Origin: Cucumis sativus
Lineage: Eukaryota > Streptophyta > Magnoliopsida > Cucurbitales > Cucurbitaceae
NCBI RefSeq assembly: GCF_000004075.3
Contig: NC_026658.2
Location: forward strand, 4,216,001 to 4,280,000
DNA length: 64,000 nt
Direction: 5' to 3'
A program made the translations under genes and the position numbers. The notes beneath the pieces are model-generated. The model saw only the letters and a list, made by a program, of their open reading frames with translations. It was not told where the DNA came from and made no database searches. Every line of letters starts with the position of its first letter. Position 1 is the stretch's first letter. This document shows positions 1 to 13,404 of the stretch, one piece after another.

Positions 1-105
1 AATCTTGAAAGTACAATTAAAGAAGAAAATGCAACGATGAATCAAGAGAAAGCAAAAGTCATGATTTTCCTTCGTCGTCACATCCATGAAAATTTAAAGT
101 CATAA
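1..105 (+). pseudogene. Fragment resembling a retrotransposon gag (UBN2-like) domain
   Basis: Frame 1 is open from the window edge to a TAA at 103-105 and gives 34 residues. The stretch around IKEEN and AKVMIFLRRHIHENLK resembles the start of the gag/UBN2-type domain of plant Copia elements, where a similar sequence normally continues into EYL; here a stop follows directly. No further gag, protease or polymerase coding is visible downstream. The upstream part lies outside the window, so this could also be the end of a host gene derived from such a domain. Recognition is from memory of the family pattern. Confidence 0.4.
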
Positions 106-2690
106 CAATTAACCGCAAAAGATCATTGTTGAATAAATTAAAATAAAGATATGATCATTTAAAATTAGTTCATATTTCTCATACTCGTTATGATTTAATA
201 CATTTGAGTCTATAAGATTTTAAATCAATAAGTGATTACAATTCTGAATTATTCAAAATTATTGTTATGTGGTATGGACTAGGCATTGGTCACGTGTTTG
301 TCGTACATCAAAACACGTAGTTAACTTATATCAAGCTTTCTATAAAAGTAAAAATGAAAAAAAATGTAAAAGTCAATTGTGTCTATCAAGATAATATATT
401 TGATCCATCCAACATGACTAATTTGGACATGATAGATTTATTTGAAACTAGAAAATCGACACAGTTGATGGAACAACGAATGTTTCTTTTGAATTTGAAA
501 ATAACTATTGTTTACTATCTTTCTTCAATTTTTTGTTTTTATTAATATACAAGTATATTTTACTTATTATAATTATTTTCTTTGAAATGAAGAAATATGA
601 ATCATGAAAATGTTGGTGATTCAAAAATGAACAAATAAATGTATGTCAGGCAATACAACCATGCAATAGTTACAAATAAAAAATATTTTTAAAAATTAAT
701 AATGTTGAAAGTAAATATAATATAAGGTTTTGCAAACTTGATTGAAGGATTTGGAAAAGCAAAATTATTTTGCCAACAAAAGCAAATACATTGTTTTTTT
801 TTAAAAAAAAATACAAGAGTACTAATTTTAAAAATAATAATAAATTTTGTTTGTCATAATCTTCTTTCACTTACTCGTTTCTCAAAATAAGGATTATCAT
901 GAACTCCACGTAATTCTCCCGCTTATTCTTTCATAAATTTCTTATAATCATTTGAGGAATCGTTTGGAGGAAGGAAAGGAATATGGAAAATAGTGGATTA
1001 CGAAAATAAAAAGATTATTATAATCCTTCCTTCAGGAAATAATTAGTGGAAATGATTATAATAATGTAAGCTTAAAGAAAAGATTACGTCGGAATGATTA
1101 TGACAAAAAAAATATTTTTTAAACAAAAATGTCGTACTATTTTATTTATAAAAAAATTCATATTGTAAATCAAATACACAAATATTCGTATTTATAATTT
1201 ACTGAAGTTTAAATTTTTTATCGAAAAACGTGTTTCATTAGTTTTTGTAAATAGGTGGCCAATTTTAGATGGTTTGTAGGGAAGATTTTTGTGCCAATAA
1301 ATTAATTGATGTGTTGTGTGTAAATGAAATTATATCTATTTTTTAAAATTGACGTTGTAAGTGCAATATCGAGAAATTTTATTATTATTATTTTTTAAAT
1401 TCGTACTCTTGTATTTTTTTTTTATCAAAAAAACCGTAATGTAAATCAAATATACAAATATTTGTATTTTTAATGTACCGAAATTTGAATTTTTTTATCG
1501 AAAAACATATTCCATTAGTTTTCGTAAATATGATGTCAAATTTAAATGTTTTATATGCAAGGTTTTTGTGCCAATTAATTAATTGATAAGTTACATGTCA
1601 AAGAAATTATATATATTTTTTTAAAATTGATATTGTAAGTGGAAAATTGTGTATCGTTAACAATCAATTTAAACAAAACAAACATAATAAAATTGAAACA
1701 AAATGAAATACACGAGAAAAAATTGAAATGTAGTTAAACCATAAACGTCAATTACATAATTAATTAAAAAAACAATGAAAACCAAAACAAAAACGGATGA
1801 TGCGATTGCGACATACAATCATTATATATTTGATTTAGAATTGATGGTTCCGTCCGATTGAAAATTTAATTCATTATTGAATTTGAATTTTTAGCATAGT
1901 TAATTTGAATTTAATTATTTTCTTTTGTTATTTATTTAATTAAATTGAAGAGTGAAATTTTGTTAAGAATTTGATAATTATACGTATGTGGGGATATATA
2001 TATATATATAAAATTAAAAGATAATTATATTTGTTTAAAATATAATTATTACGAAAAAATAAAATATAATTATTATGAAAAAATATTTATATTTTTTATA
2101 AAAGTGAATAGTCTGATGTGATTGAAAAATTATTGATAAAAGGAAGTACTTTTATTTTTCTTAAATAAAATTATCAATAATCATTTTCTTTTCCTAATTA
2201 TTTTTCTTCTTATTCCCTTCCTTTCCCCAAAAGCTCCATAAGTGAATAAATAAATATTTTTCGGAAGAAAAAAAAAATATTCTCATTATCAAATTTATAT
2301 TTTGAGATTGCCTACCAACTAATATGTCCTTCTCTTTTTATTCACATTGATTTGCTTGCCCCTATGGAATAAATAAATAAACCAACTAACAATTCATTGA
2401 TAAGAGATCACCAATTTTCAAGCTTCCATTGAAGATTATTAGTCTCATCATTTATTCAAAATTAGTTATATAAAATTAAAATTAATTCACTAAACTAAAG
2501 TATACAAAATGAAATTCGTCCTAAATTACTTGTCCTTACCAAAACCAAGAAAACAATCGATATTTCACTATAGCCGCATTCTGCATGCTCCCTCCTAGAC
2601 TCAATACATTAGCCAAAAAGATGGAAAATAAATCAAGTGAGGCCTAAATTCTACACTGTAAAGAGGCTCAAAACTGCTGGCTTCCCATAG
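106..2690. other. AT-rich intergenic region with no convincing gene
   Basis: The stretch is very AT-rich and full of homopolymer runs. The only open frames are short and low-complexity. Its one structured component is the tandem duplication at about 1132-1648, listed separately. The last 150-200 bases before 2698 are probably POP1 3' UTR. Confidence 0.6.
1132..1648. repeat. Diverged tandem duplication, two copies of about 245 bp
   Basis: Copy 1 (about 1132-1370) and copy 2 (about 1401-1648) share ordered blocks: TCGTACT, then GTAAATCAAATA, then TTTTATCGAAAAAC, then CATTAGTTTT, then TTTTTGTGCCAAT followed by AATTAATTGAT, then AAAATTGA and TTGTAAGTG. The spacing is nearly constant, so the similarity is not just base composition. 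The copies have diverged by many substitutions and small indels, so the duplication is old. No coding potential is seen. Confidence 0.7.
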
Positions 2691-2697
2691 CCTTAAG

Positions 2698-5600
2698 TTA
2701 CATAAATTCTAAATCATCTTCCCGCTGTTCAAGGATAACAGTAGCAAGAGCAACTCGGTATGCTGAAGATCTCAAGTTCCTAACAAGCACGTATATCTGT
2801 TCCTTCTTCTTTGCAAACATACCGTCCCACTGTTGCACTCGAAGACGAGCTAGTAAGGTTGCTTCACAAAGACCTTCTGCAACAGGCTTCTTGCTGCATG
2901 AACAATGTCAAAATATCATAACAGTGAGAAAGATGATGCGTCATAAACATAAAGATTCCAATTGAAGATAACTGTAGGAATCTAAATTCCTAACCTTCCA
3001 TGGACGAATCCAGTGGTAACAAAGCCGATGGGCCACCTGTGATATTCCCTAGCAACATCATCTTCTGGAAGTTGTAGTTCCCACATTGAGGGTGACTGCT
3101 GTTTGAGTTTGAAATAGTGCTTAACAGCAGATTCGGGAATTTGGAGTGCTCTTTCTTCATCTACGGACCTGCAAGATCATATAGAATGAATGAATGTTAG
3201 CACAAGATTCAAAGACCATAACATAATGTCAACAAAAACTACCCCAACTTTTGCAACATTTAGAAAAGGAAATGAAAAGATTAATCACCTTGAAGTCCAC
3301 AAAGATAGATCAGCTGACTTGGGAGCACAAATAACAGCTCCCTCTTCAAACGCACCTTTCTTATAAGCACGGAGAATGACTCTAAGGAAACATGATTTGC
3401 CAGTATAACAAAATTGGTTGATACTACTTTTGCATTGATCTACCGTGCTTTTGTTCAGAAACTCAAGAATTCTAGCCTTCTTTTCTCGTCCTTGAGGAAA
3501 TAGAGGCAAATGCTCAAGTTTTATATCGCTCAAAAATTCAAACAATGAAGAGGATGTTCGAGCCACAATTCCGTCGAAGAATTTATGATCGTGAACACCA
3601 ACCACTGCAGTTTCACAATTTGCATCATAAACAATTGATGAAGTATCTGCGTGGGTCATGTTCTTTTCAGTAAAAGCTCCATTTTTTTCCACCCCATCTG
3701 GTTCCTTGCAAAGAGTCATCTGGACACTATCCCATGGGGGAGGAATGGGTACCTTTAAAGATCTTGAACAGGAAGAAGTAGAACATTCGACTTTGTTATC
3801 AACTGCGGTGGCTTCTTTTGACATGAATTGTGAGTAAGCGGCACAATCAGGAAAATCCCAAGGAAAGGATGGCAATCCCACCTATAATTTAAGAGACGGG
3901 AGAATAGAGATGTAACTGTGATTCCTACAACTAGGAATTTAATGTAAATGAATATTTTAAAATATGTCTTACTTCACATGCAATCCAATGTCTCTCTCTC
4001 AAACCAATTGCACGAGCCCCCCTACATGTAAAAGGGATCCAAAATGCCTTAACCCAACTTATAGGCAATATGATTGACCATCTGAAATACAACGAAGAAA
4101 TGCAATGTTAACATCTGATGACAAATAATAGTTCACCTCAATTGATGTGCAAATTAAGACTAGTCTTCATATTTGAGAACAAACCAATTGATGGAGTGAA
4201 ATAAAATTTTGAGCAAAGCCTTCATCAAACAATTGATCGTTCTTCATTCAGAAAACTAGGTAGTAGCCAAATGGACTCCAAATTCCCATAGAGTAATAAT
4301 AGAAAATGATGAAAACGGGAAGAAAGCCTAAAAGAGTTCATCTAACTTCCATTATGTTCATTCATTCAATTCAAACCGGTGTTTGATTCATATAACATAA
4401 GAAAATAAAACAATGCACTAGTTAAATCATCTGAAAGACCAAACATGTAAACATTGCAACCAGAATGCAGAAAAAAAACCCAACTCCTCACCCTTAATAA
4501 CAATGGAATTGATAGAATCAGGATAAAGAGAATACCTTATAAGAGTACTGCTTTCATCATTCTCATTTAAAAGCAACGTGGGGCAAGAGTTTGAGCATTG
4601 CAATGAGTTCAGATCTTTCGCCATCTCTGCAGGTGGTTCATCAAGGCAAAAGCGATCCATCCGCATATGATGTCTTGCTGCACAAATAACAGTATCTTCT
4701 ACAGGGGCCCTCATTCCACTGTTGGCATCCCACAATTCCTTGTTCTCATGTAAAAAACCGCTTTCAGAGATTGTTGAATACAAAGAAGATGATAAGATTT
4801 CATTACTTCTTGAAATTTCTAGATCTCTGGAATCAGTAGATAAGGAATCAGCAGGGTTCTGCATTGAAGTTGAAGCTTGAACGTCTGCAATCTTTTCATT
4901 TGGTAGCATCCGGGGATCCTTAAATGTGACGGATGCAATTCCATGAGATGGAAGGTAATTCTCATTTTCATGATTGGAGAATATTTTCAAATGAGAATTA
5001 CCTTCCAGACCCCCGATGGGGTGCTTCTTTAACTGCCAAAGATTCTTTGAAGCACTGCGGAGATAAAATTATCACTATGCGTAGTTATCAATAATATAAG
5101 ACAGTACGACAAGATGTGCTTCTACCGTGAAATAGGATGCAAAATATTTTCAAGTAGCTGGGAGGCATTAGAGCCAAACACTTCCAATTTTGCAAGCTGG
5201 CCTTCTAACGAAGAACAATCAATGGGGGTATTTCTCTCATCCATCTGACATAAAAGAGGAGATAAGACCTTAGTAACCAACTCTAGTATAATCTTCTCAA
5301 GATAGTAGATACCAAGTAAAATACCAATTTTTTTTAAAACATTTTAATTGAAATATTATGCCACCGAAATTGAAAAATATGCAAGAGAAAATTAGATAAT
5401 AACTCTGAACTTAAGAGCTAAGAATCTCCAGATAGAAAAGGAAAACTAAAACAACTAGATTTGACATGGTCGTTTCACACTGTAGGAAAAGAACCCAAAG
5501 CCTATCTAGCTATGTGCTCCATTTGTTTGCTCTATTTGTCAATCACATCATAAAATGGCTGGTGTTGTGTAAGACCTCAAATCATTTACACGTATGGATG

Positions 5601-8600
5601 AGGGGTAAAATAGAGAAAACAACTGAGAGAAGGAGAAAGAAGTAAGAGTACGTGGAGAATTAGGTCACAAGTGTGAGACCATGAGGGGATCAGGTCGAGG
5701 GTTTATGAAGGGTTTTTGGAGGAATAAGCAAGGTGGAAGATTTGTGCTGTAAGGGAGGCACTATGGAATCAGCCCTTATCTTCACTATTCTTCCATTCTT
5801 TCTTCTTTGTTAATACTATATTTGATATGAGTTTCTTCCCCAACTTTTGATCTTGTTCGGTCTTTCTTTTTTCTTTTTCCTTTCTTTGAAATGGAGACAA
5901 GCCTCTTAAATTGTTATTAATAAAAGAGCCTAAATTACAAGAGTATTATACTGAGAGCAAGAGAGAAGAGAAAAATTGAGTCTACAGCTACAGCAAAAGC
6001 TAAAAAACAAATTTCAAACAGAAGAGATCAAACTAAACAAAATCATAACCGTAGAAATCTAAATACAAAGCATAATGGAAAATTCTCTCATAAAGAACTA
6101 ATTTGAAACTAAAAACTTGCAAAAAGATGCAACCGGCTGCCTCGAATCTGCCCTGCCATATTATTCCAAAATCCAGAGGGAAATCGAAAAAGTCCTCCAC
6201 TATTTCAGCATCTGTGTGAAGGATTTACTTGCCACCCACGTTCATTCACTTGTTGGGTATTTCTAAGTGCAAGGAGACTTAGATACCTACCTAACATGTT
6301 GATACATAAATTTTCAATTATGTAAAGTGCAAAGAATCTTGTGGGATTTCCTCGAGGAATTTGGGAAAGGATACTCAACCCTCTAGAATGTGTTGAGGCA
6401 TATTGGAGTTTCCTTGTTGATATTGCAATATAAATCTATCTTTTAATGTTATTGTTTGTTCTTTGTGTTCCTGAGTTGTCTTTGATAGCCTTGAAAATAC
6501 GCTATCTTATTAAGCTTAAATTAGGATCGTTCTTGTATTTTATGCATCTATTTCATGATTCTATAGGTATTGAACTTAATTTAGGTCGTTCTATGCCTTA
6601 ATGTCTATTTCAGGACAAAACAAACAAAAGTGGAGGTTTAGAGTGTTAACAGGGCAAGAGAATTCAAGTTGGCATATTGAAGGCATGGCACCGCGGTGTT
6701 GTATCCTAGCGCTACGGTGTTATCTTAGTGCTGCAGCACTGCTACATTATTTCTTATTTTTACCTAGTCGTTAGCATTCAAAAAGCAGTTTTTTTACACA
6801 GAATTTTAGACACTCTTCACAGAACTCATTGCACGCTCTTGAACTATTGGATTGAGGACTTTCACTTATTATTTTTGACGTTTTCGATGATGCATCCTAA
6901 CTAAGGTACTCATATCTAGCTTGGAATTTTAGGTTTATCTTTTGATTTACACATTTATAAGATCTTGAGTATTTATTTCCTGTGAACTCTATGAGCAATT
7001 GAATTCTCTCCTTGAATTTATTACTACGATTGAATATATTTGAGATTATTGACAATTAGTCAATTATGTTTAATCAATTGTTATAGATCTAATTCTAATA
7101 CGTAATTGTTAGGTATAGATTGCATGATAATGAAAAGCTAAGTTAGAATTGTTGGGATTGAATTCTCTTCGAATATCCAAGTAGGCAATTCTAATTTGTC
7201 TATCGACTTAGCTTTTGCCTCAAATCTTAGTGCTGATTGATTTGTATGTTTAGGATGCTTGTCATCTAAACATAAAGATTAATTCGTATTGTAGGACGTC
7301 ACTCTAGCTTCTCTAGACGTGGTCAGCTAAGAAACTGTTCATAGTTTGCAAGGGATATAACATACATCGTGAATAATCAAAAGTAAACTAAACCAAATCT
7401 TGGGCTAGGTGTTTGTCAGATTGATAATTTTCATACAACAATCTTTCAATCTGTGTTTTTCTTGCATTTTAATTTAAAATTAAATCTCATTCAACAGCCC
7501 CCAACTGGTTACTTTACAACAAGTTAATCTCAAGGAAATATCGATACGTTCTTTGTGGATCGACCCGTTACTATCCTAATACTACGGAATTGGTGTGGAG
7601 AACAGAACAGTTATTTGGTTTGTTCGAAAATCTCGACAACTTTCGATCGATCACTCTTGTTAGGGGGTATCCCAACTACATCATAAGCAAGTAGATCAAA
7701 CTTAGGGTAAACTGTGAGTGAAGTGATATACTAAACTTAAGCGTATTGAAATATAAACAATAACATAATTAAAAAATAAAAAGTGTTCAAATTACTTTAA
7801 CCTTCCCTGAGAACTCTCTCAAGCCCTAAATCCCTCACGAAAATAATGTCTCCCTTCTCCTTTCCCACTCCCTCTATTTATAACCTAATACTATAACTGC
7901 CTCTAGCCACTTACTATTATACCCTTACAATACTTTAATAGCATTCCTTTCAACAACCAGCTTATCCTAAATTTTTATGTTTCTGTATTTTTGTTCATGT
8001 CACTGTATTTTGAGCATTAGCCTCTCTTCGTTTCATCAATGGAAATTTCTGTTTATATTTTTTTAAAAAATAACATTCCTATCAACATCATAAAGAAGTA
8101 TATTAAACTTAAAGTGACCTAAGTGAGGTAATAAACAGTCTAGTCACTTCCATTCCAAAAGCGTAGAACGGATCATGTTTCCATTTCTTCGATTTTGAAG
8201 GAACCTAAACTCCTACACCATATTACTACAAAGATAACATACATGTGAAGCAAAAAACACCAGAGTAGGAACTCAGCCACATATTAACCCTGAACAAATT
8301 AGTTGGTGGAGTCTGCAGAAAGAGTATGTGACATAAGAATCAGAATGAGAGGAAGTGAGGTCTAGGAAGTTAGGAAAAATGTTATTTGGGGCTGAGAACA
8401 TGTCCACGAAGAAGACCACAAAAAGGAGGCTCAGTTGTCATAATATAATGGAAACGAGCATAATATTTACCTCTTTTTGGCAAGCAAATTTTAGAGCATC
8501 ATATCCTTCACTAGCGGTAGAAGCATGCAGCCAAACCCAAAGTTGGCGTTTAGTAGAAGACATATTTGTGCCATCTATTGCCTTAAATACAGTATTACGA

Positions 8601-10003
8601 GGCCGCCACATATATGTTACAGGAGCAATTGCATTAGTACCTGTGGCTCTGACATCATGAAGCTGCAAAAGAACAAAAGCTTAGGAATTACAAATCCAAC
8701 TACTTGCATCATTATTCATTACACTGGTAAAAAATGAGTAAACGGATGACATACAATTGCTCTACCATATATTTCACCAGAAATAATTGCATGGGAAATG
8801 TCTTGAGAATAAGATAATATGGATGGTACCAACACCCTTCTCAGAACCGATATGAGAGACTCCTGTAGGCACATGACAACGGGCTTTAGAAGAAAATTGA
8901 TCAAGAAAAACATAATTAACTTAAAAAATCACAATCACATTAAAAAGTTACAGAGCACAAAGGAAAGAGGCTTCCCACCTCTGGACCCTCCATCTGGATT
9001 GGAACGTAATAACTAGCATCATGTATAAGCACTCCATCATTGTACCTTTTCAAAAGAGCTCTAGAACCCTTACCTCTGCATGATAGAAGATTGATATCGT
9101 TTCTATCACATAAAACTCTTAAATGTAATTATCCATAACATGAAGAAAAGCTTTAAAAAACTAAATTAATAAATAGATTTGTGGTCCAAGGTCTAACGTT
9201 TGAGGATACAACAATCTAAAAAGAAAAGGTAAAATATTTGTGTTTTTTTTTTTTTTATGGAAACAAGTTTCATTGAGAAAAAATGAAAGTAGTGTCAATT
9301 CTGTCAATATTATTGTTTTGGTGGCTTTTTTTTTTTTGTACAATATTTATGTTTTTAAATAGTTGACACTGACAGAGTGTGAAGTTTATACATATTTTAA
9401 AGATTTATAACCTTACAAGATAGCCATCAAATCTGTGCTTTTCAATATTCAAACAGCTTCAGCAATCTTCTAAATCTTCAAATTTTAAAACCAGCATTTA
9501 TATCAATCCAATTTCCCATTTTCCTCTCTCGGGATATTCAAGAATATTAAAAAAGAAAAAGCAAAGCATTACCTGCCTTGCAACCCCAACGGAAGGTGAA
9601 AACCCCAAAGCCTAGTCATAGTGAAACGCTTAGCATGCCAGACATGAGTTCTAAGTCTTTTGGTACCATCCCCAGAAGTAGAAAAGCCAATTCCGTGATT
9701 CATTTTAAGCTCAACTCTGCGACGTTGTTTTCGAGAAGCCTTCTTGTCATCTTTCTCTAAATTCAGATTGGTGTTATCCAATTTCATTTTCTTATTTTTC
9801 CTTTTCCTCGAAGCATTATTTAAATAAGACGAAGTTCTTCTCCTCTTTGATCTTTGATCACAAATATCACTACTCATTCGATTCAAAACAATGGATTGAA
9901 GAGCTTCTAGCTCAGTTGCTCGAGGGTCCACAAACTTGTGAACATTAAGATTTCTGGGAATTGATCTGTCCTTACCACTAACATTGATGACTTTCTCCCC
10001 CAT
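2698..10003 (-). CDS. POP1: Ribonuclease P/MRP protein subunit POP1
   Basis: Protein component of RNase P and RNase MRP, which mature the 5' ends of tRNAs and process rRNA precursors in the nucleus and nucleolus. Ten exons: 9573-10003, 8979-9075, 8755-8862, 8471-8662, 5126-5244, 4536-5054, 3973-4081, 3289-3881, 2995-3168 and 2698-2893. All have GT/AG borders and joined phases, giving 845 residues, close to the family length. The N-terminal third has the basic POP1 motif (RKQRRRVELKMNHG, then HVWHAKRFTM and GFHLPLGLQG). The middle has the POPLD-type signature WSIILPISWVKAFWIP followed by GLREKHW-like GLRERHW and PSFPWDFPDC. The C-terminus has RWPIGFVTTGF. Intron 4 (5245-8470) is 3.2 kb and holds transposon debris. 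The ATG lies one base after a likely 3' splice site, so a 5' UTR intron (10005-11215) is predicted. The first exon is rich in basic residues, as expected of a nuclear RNA-binding subunit. Confidence 0.93.
5540..8070. mobile_element. Transposon debris filling POP1 intron 4
   Basis: This part of the 3.2 kb intron does not resemble the short neighbouring introns. It holds a sequence with a TATAAATAG-type promoter on the minus strand near 7872-7882, followed by a leader-like stretch, as in a Copia LTR. It also holds a 6.25-7.68 kb stretch ending in a GTGGATCGACCCGTTAC-like motif, reminiscent of Gypsy LTR 3' parts. Two short poly-T-linked repeat tails lie at about 5870-5960 and 7985-8055. No transposase or polymerase frame survives. 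Boundaries and families are uncertain; the claim is only that most of the intron is inserted repeat sequence. Confidence 0.45.
7985..8055 (-). repeat. Short A/T-linked retroposon tail, copy A
   Basis: On the minus strand an A/T-rich run is followed by ACAGAAATTTCCATTGATGA and then AACGAAGAGAGGCTAATGCTC. It has the same layout as the copies at 9241 and 24285 (T-run, then a CATTGA core with an inverted TTTC/GAAA arm), but is more diverged. A further T-led relative lies at about 5870-5960. Confidence 0.4.
9241..9310 (+). repeat. Short poly-T-linked retroposon tail, copy C
   Basis: A run of 14 or more T, then ATGGAAACAAG and TTTCATTGAGAAAAAATGAAAG. The second block recurs at 24310-24335 behind another T-run. 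It lies in POP1 intron 1. Confidence 0.5.
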
Positions 10004-10004
10004 C

Positions 10005-11215
10005 CTGATATTTCAACGGACAGTCTTCAACTTTCTAAGCTATCATATCAAAAAGAAGTGTTTCACGAGCTTTTTTTCTTCTTTTGGAAAAGGAATCCGA
10101 ATCACAAGCTTGAATTCTTCCACTTGGCTCAAACTCTTTCAAAAAGATTTTGATATTTACAAGTGTGATCAGAGCTTCAATTCCATCAAACCCTTAGAAT
10201 ATCCTAGAGTAACATAAAAAACGAATCATAAATCCCAATAAAAACAAGTAAATTCAATCCAAGGATGGATGAAAATTTAATACTCTTCAGCCTGGAATGA
10301 ACCAAATTCTCATGGTTCCCAGACTTAGAAAGCGATATCTTATTCTTTTTTTGAGAAAAGGGTGTTCGTTCCTTTAGATCATCAGCATTATAATAACAAG
10401 GAGAGAAAGAAACAAACCCATATTAAGAACTAACACACACACACACACACATATATAAATTCGACTTTAAATTGAACTTTATGGAAAAAGTATCACGTTT
10501 AAGAACTCACATATAGATATCCCCTTAACTCGTGTGTCGTGTGCATTTACATCAGACAGACAAGCAAACGTACATGACCAGCATACCAAAATAGGATAGA
10601 AGATTTCCAACACCGAGGCATGTATGAGCAGCGCAAAAATCATAGAACAGACAGCAACATTAAGCATGACAAAAATCATGTATACTTTTCAAATAGTAGA
10701 TATACATATCTAACCGGCTATAAGGTAGTCATCACAACACCCACTAACTCGAATTGAAGTTCAGTAAATAATCCAAAACTAACCACCAACAAAACTTCGA
10801 ATCAAACTCTACAGCATGAGCTAAATTAAGTTCAATTTTTAGGACCTACTTCCAAACAACTCACCCAAATTGTGGCTTTAACCATAACCACTCCAAAACT
10901 TCCAAATCAACACCAATATAAGTAGAAAACAAAAATTGAAGGGTTAGAAATCAACTCGAGACAACCTTACTCCCGCTGAGCAACCTTCGGGGACACCCGA
11001 TAAAATAGGAACGATACAGAGTAGATTGGTAAACCAATAATTATGCCAAAACTTCAATGGGTATCCAGAAACCTTAAAAAATACCGAAAACTTTAATTAG
11101 AACACACACCCGCAACCAGCTGGCGACATAGGGGCTTTTCCGGCGGATACGGCGGCGATGGTGTGGTAGCTAGCGGAGGCAGTTTAGAGAGAGAGAGACG
11201 CAAAAAGATACTCAC
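10005..11215 (-). other. Predicted 5' UTR intron of POP1
   Basis: On the minus strand a strong donor (GCGCG then GTGAGTAT) begins at 11215, and an acceptor (ATATCAG) ends at 10005, one base before the POP1 ATG. The stretch between has no gene; it contains an (AC)9 tract at 10433-10450. The non-coding first exon would start near 11270, in a GA/CT-rich tract. This is a splice-site reading only. Confidence 0.5.
10433..10450. repeat. (AC)9 microsatellite
   Basis: Uninterrupted AC dinucleotides followed by a short AT run, inside the predicted POP1 leader intron. Confidence 0.9.
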
Positions 11216-11279
11216 CGCGCGGCTGGCTATGTCACGGCGGCTTGTGAGTTATTGCGAGAGAGAGAGAGAGAGAACAGAT

Positions 11280-13400
11280 GTTTTGATATCCTTTTGTTAG
11301 TTTCTTTTCATGTAAATTGCATTCGATCACAATTTTTTTAGGAAAAAGCAACTCATACACCTCAACTAATTAGCAAACGCTCCTTTTCTCTTATTCAAAA
11401 TATATATACTTTATAATGTTAAATTTGACGAAAGTCGAACTTCTCTTGACCTTCACCTTCTCTAAACACACAAATTCCAAATTTTTACCCAAATTAAATT
11501 AATTATGTTCTCCCACTACAACTAACACAATGTGTTGGCATGATTCAAAAATATAATACGCATACAAGTTGATCTATGTTATATACATCTTTTAGGTTGT
11601 TTGATCCATTAACTTACTTTTGAAATTGGTATAAACAACTCAACTTTAATAGTAACACACTATCATACTTGCACATTTATCAAATAACTTAATATTTATT
11701 CGTTTTTTATATTTTTTTTATTTACCAAATAACTCAAATTTTCTTTACGTACTTACTTTTCACATTTTTCAAATATTTTCACGTTCTTGTCTTAATTTAT
11801 TTTTAACAATTATCGAGAAATTCAATCTTACAACTCTACAAGTCATGTACAAACTTATTAACTCCAACATATTACAACAAGAAGATGTTTGGTTAAAATA
11901 TTAATCATATAACATCTTAATCCAACGAGATAAAAAGTAACATGAGATACCATTATTATCAATGATGAAATGGAAGAACAAGGGAAGCAAAGTGTACTAT
12001 TCCTTAATGCCAAATTTCCTTCAATTTAGGAGAGTAATCAATGGTTGTCCTTGATTTTCTTTTTGAAAAGATTGCTTGTGGTTGAATGTTTATAATTTTA
12101 CTCATAACCTTTATTATTATTTTTTTGGCCAAATAACCAACCTTTCACTTTTTTTAATAAAATTTTAAGTTTCATTTCAAGGATAATTACACATTTGACA
12201 AACCATCTAAACCTGTAGTTGATTCATTTTGCAAAATTTACTTTAGTACTCTCGAAATAGTATTAAATAAACAAATCCTTCATTCCCATATAAAATTATG
12301 CTCATTTATTTCATAAAATTTTACTTTTTAAAACTCGGATATCTAGAAAACTTTAAAAATCATCTCTCATCAATTTTTATCTTCTCAATTGCCTTTGAGG
12401 ATTTTAATACAGCAGAGGTTATCAATAAAAATATAGACTAATTATTTAATTAATTAATATCAATTAATGTTACTATTAAGTTTAACTAATGTGTAAATAA
12501 TTGTGCTACTATTAAGGTTTTGTCTCCCTTTCTCCATTGGCATGTGCTTGCTGTTTGTTGAAGGATGTTTCTACCTTTGCCTTTGAGGCGTAATCCGCTG
12601 CGTTGTGGCACTCATTTCCAACGTCTTAGTGCTAACACACTTTCCTTCCGTATAACATAGCCACCCAATGTCATTTTTTTAGTAGTTTTCTATACATTGC
12701 AATTGTTAGAATTTTCCGAAGATGCAGCTAACATGTCTTTCATTGATCTTATTGCAATCTTATTTCATTATTAATGAGATCACCACCATATCATATCCTT
12801 TCTTAAATGGCAAAGATGCTTTTTAAACTTATTACACTTTTTAAGCATAGTTCTAATAGTATTCTTACTCAAATATTAGAAACTCCAAACGATGGTACAT
12901 ATAAGAAAGGTATGCCTTTATTTTTAAAATCAATAGGATGTCAATGATCAACAAACCATAATAAGTGATGAACAACATCACAACCAATACTCAAAACTTT
13001 GTCCAAGTGTTGTAAACAATTTCATCTTCTCTTTACACCAGAAACTCATTGCTTTATAAAGTCAGAGAAATGAAAGGCAACCCACCAAAAGTTCTCTACT
13101 TTTACAAAGTAGAGAAAAGGAAAAATCCAAACTGACCCTTTGGTCCATGATTCCAGCTTCCTGTTGTCTCCTCTTGGGGTCCCATTCCATGAGCATGCTT
13201 GCTCTCCTTGAACCAAAAAACACCCTCTTCATCATCCAATTCAGAAAGAGAAGAAATTTCTAAAGATACCTACCAAATAATTTCACCTATATCCATTCTC
13301 CCCACTCTGTTTCACCACTTTTTTAGTGTCAAGGTTGCTAGCTAACAGAATTAAAATTCTCAAAAACCATCCTGAAATTTTCTTACCTCGAAATAGTGTC
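11280..13400. other. Intergenic region between POP1 and the DUF1191 gene
   Basis: This AT-rich spacer lies between two divergently transcribed genes and therefore holds both promoters. A TTTATAAAG sequence at 13052-13060 could serve as a TATA element for the downstream gene, although it would imply a leader of about 320 bases. No coding, RNA gene or clear transposon was recognised. Confidence 0.5.
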
Positions 13401-13404
13401 CAAA

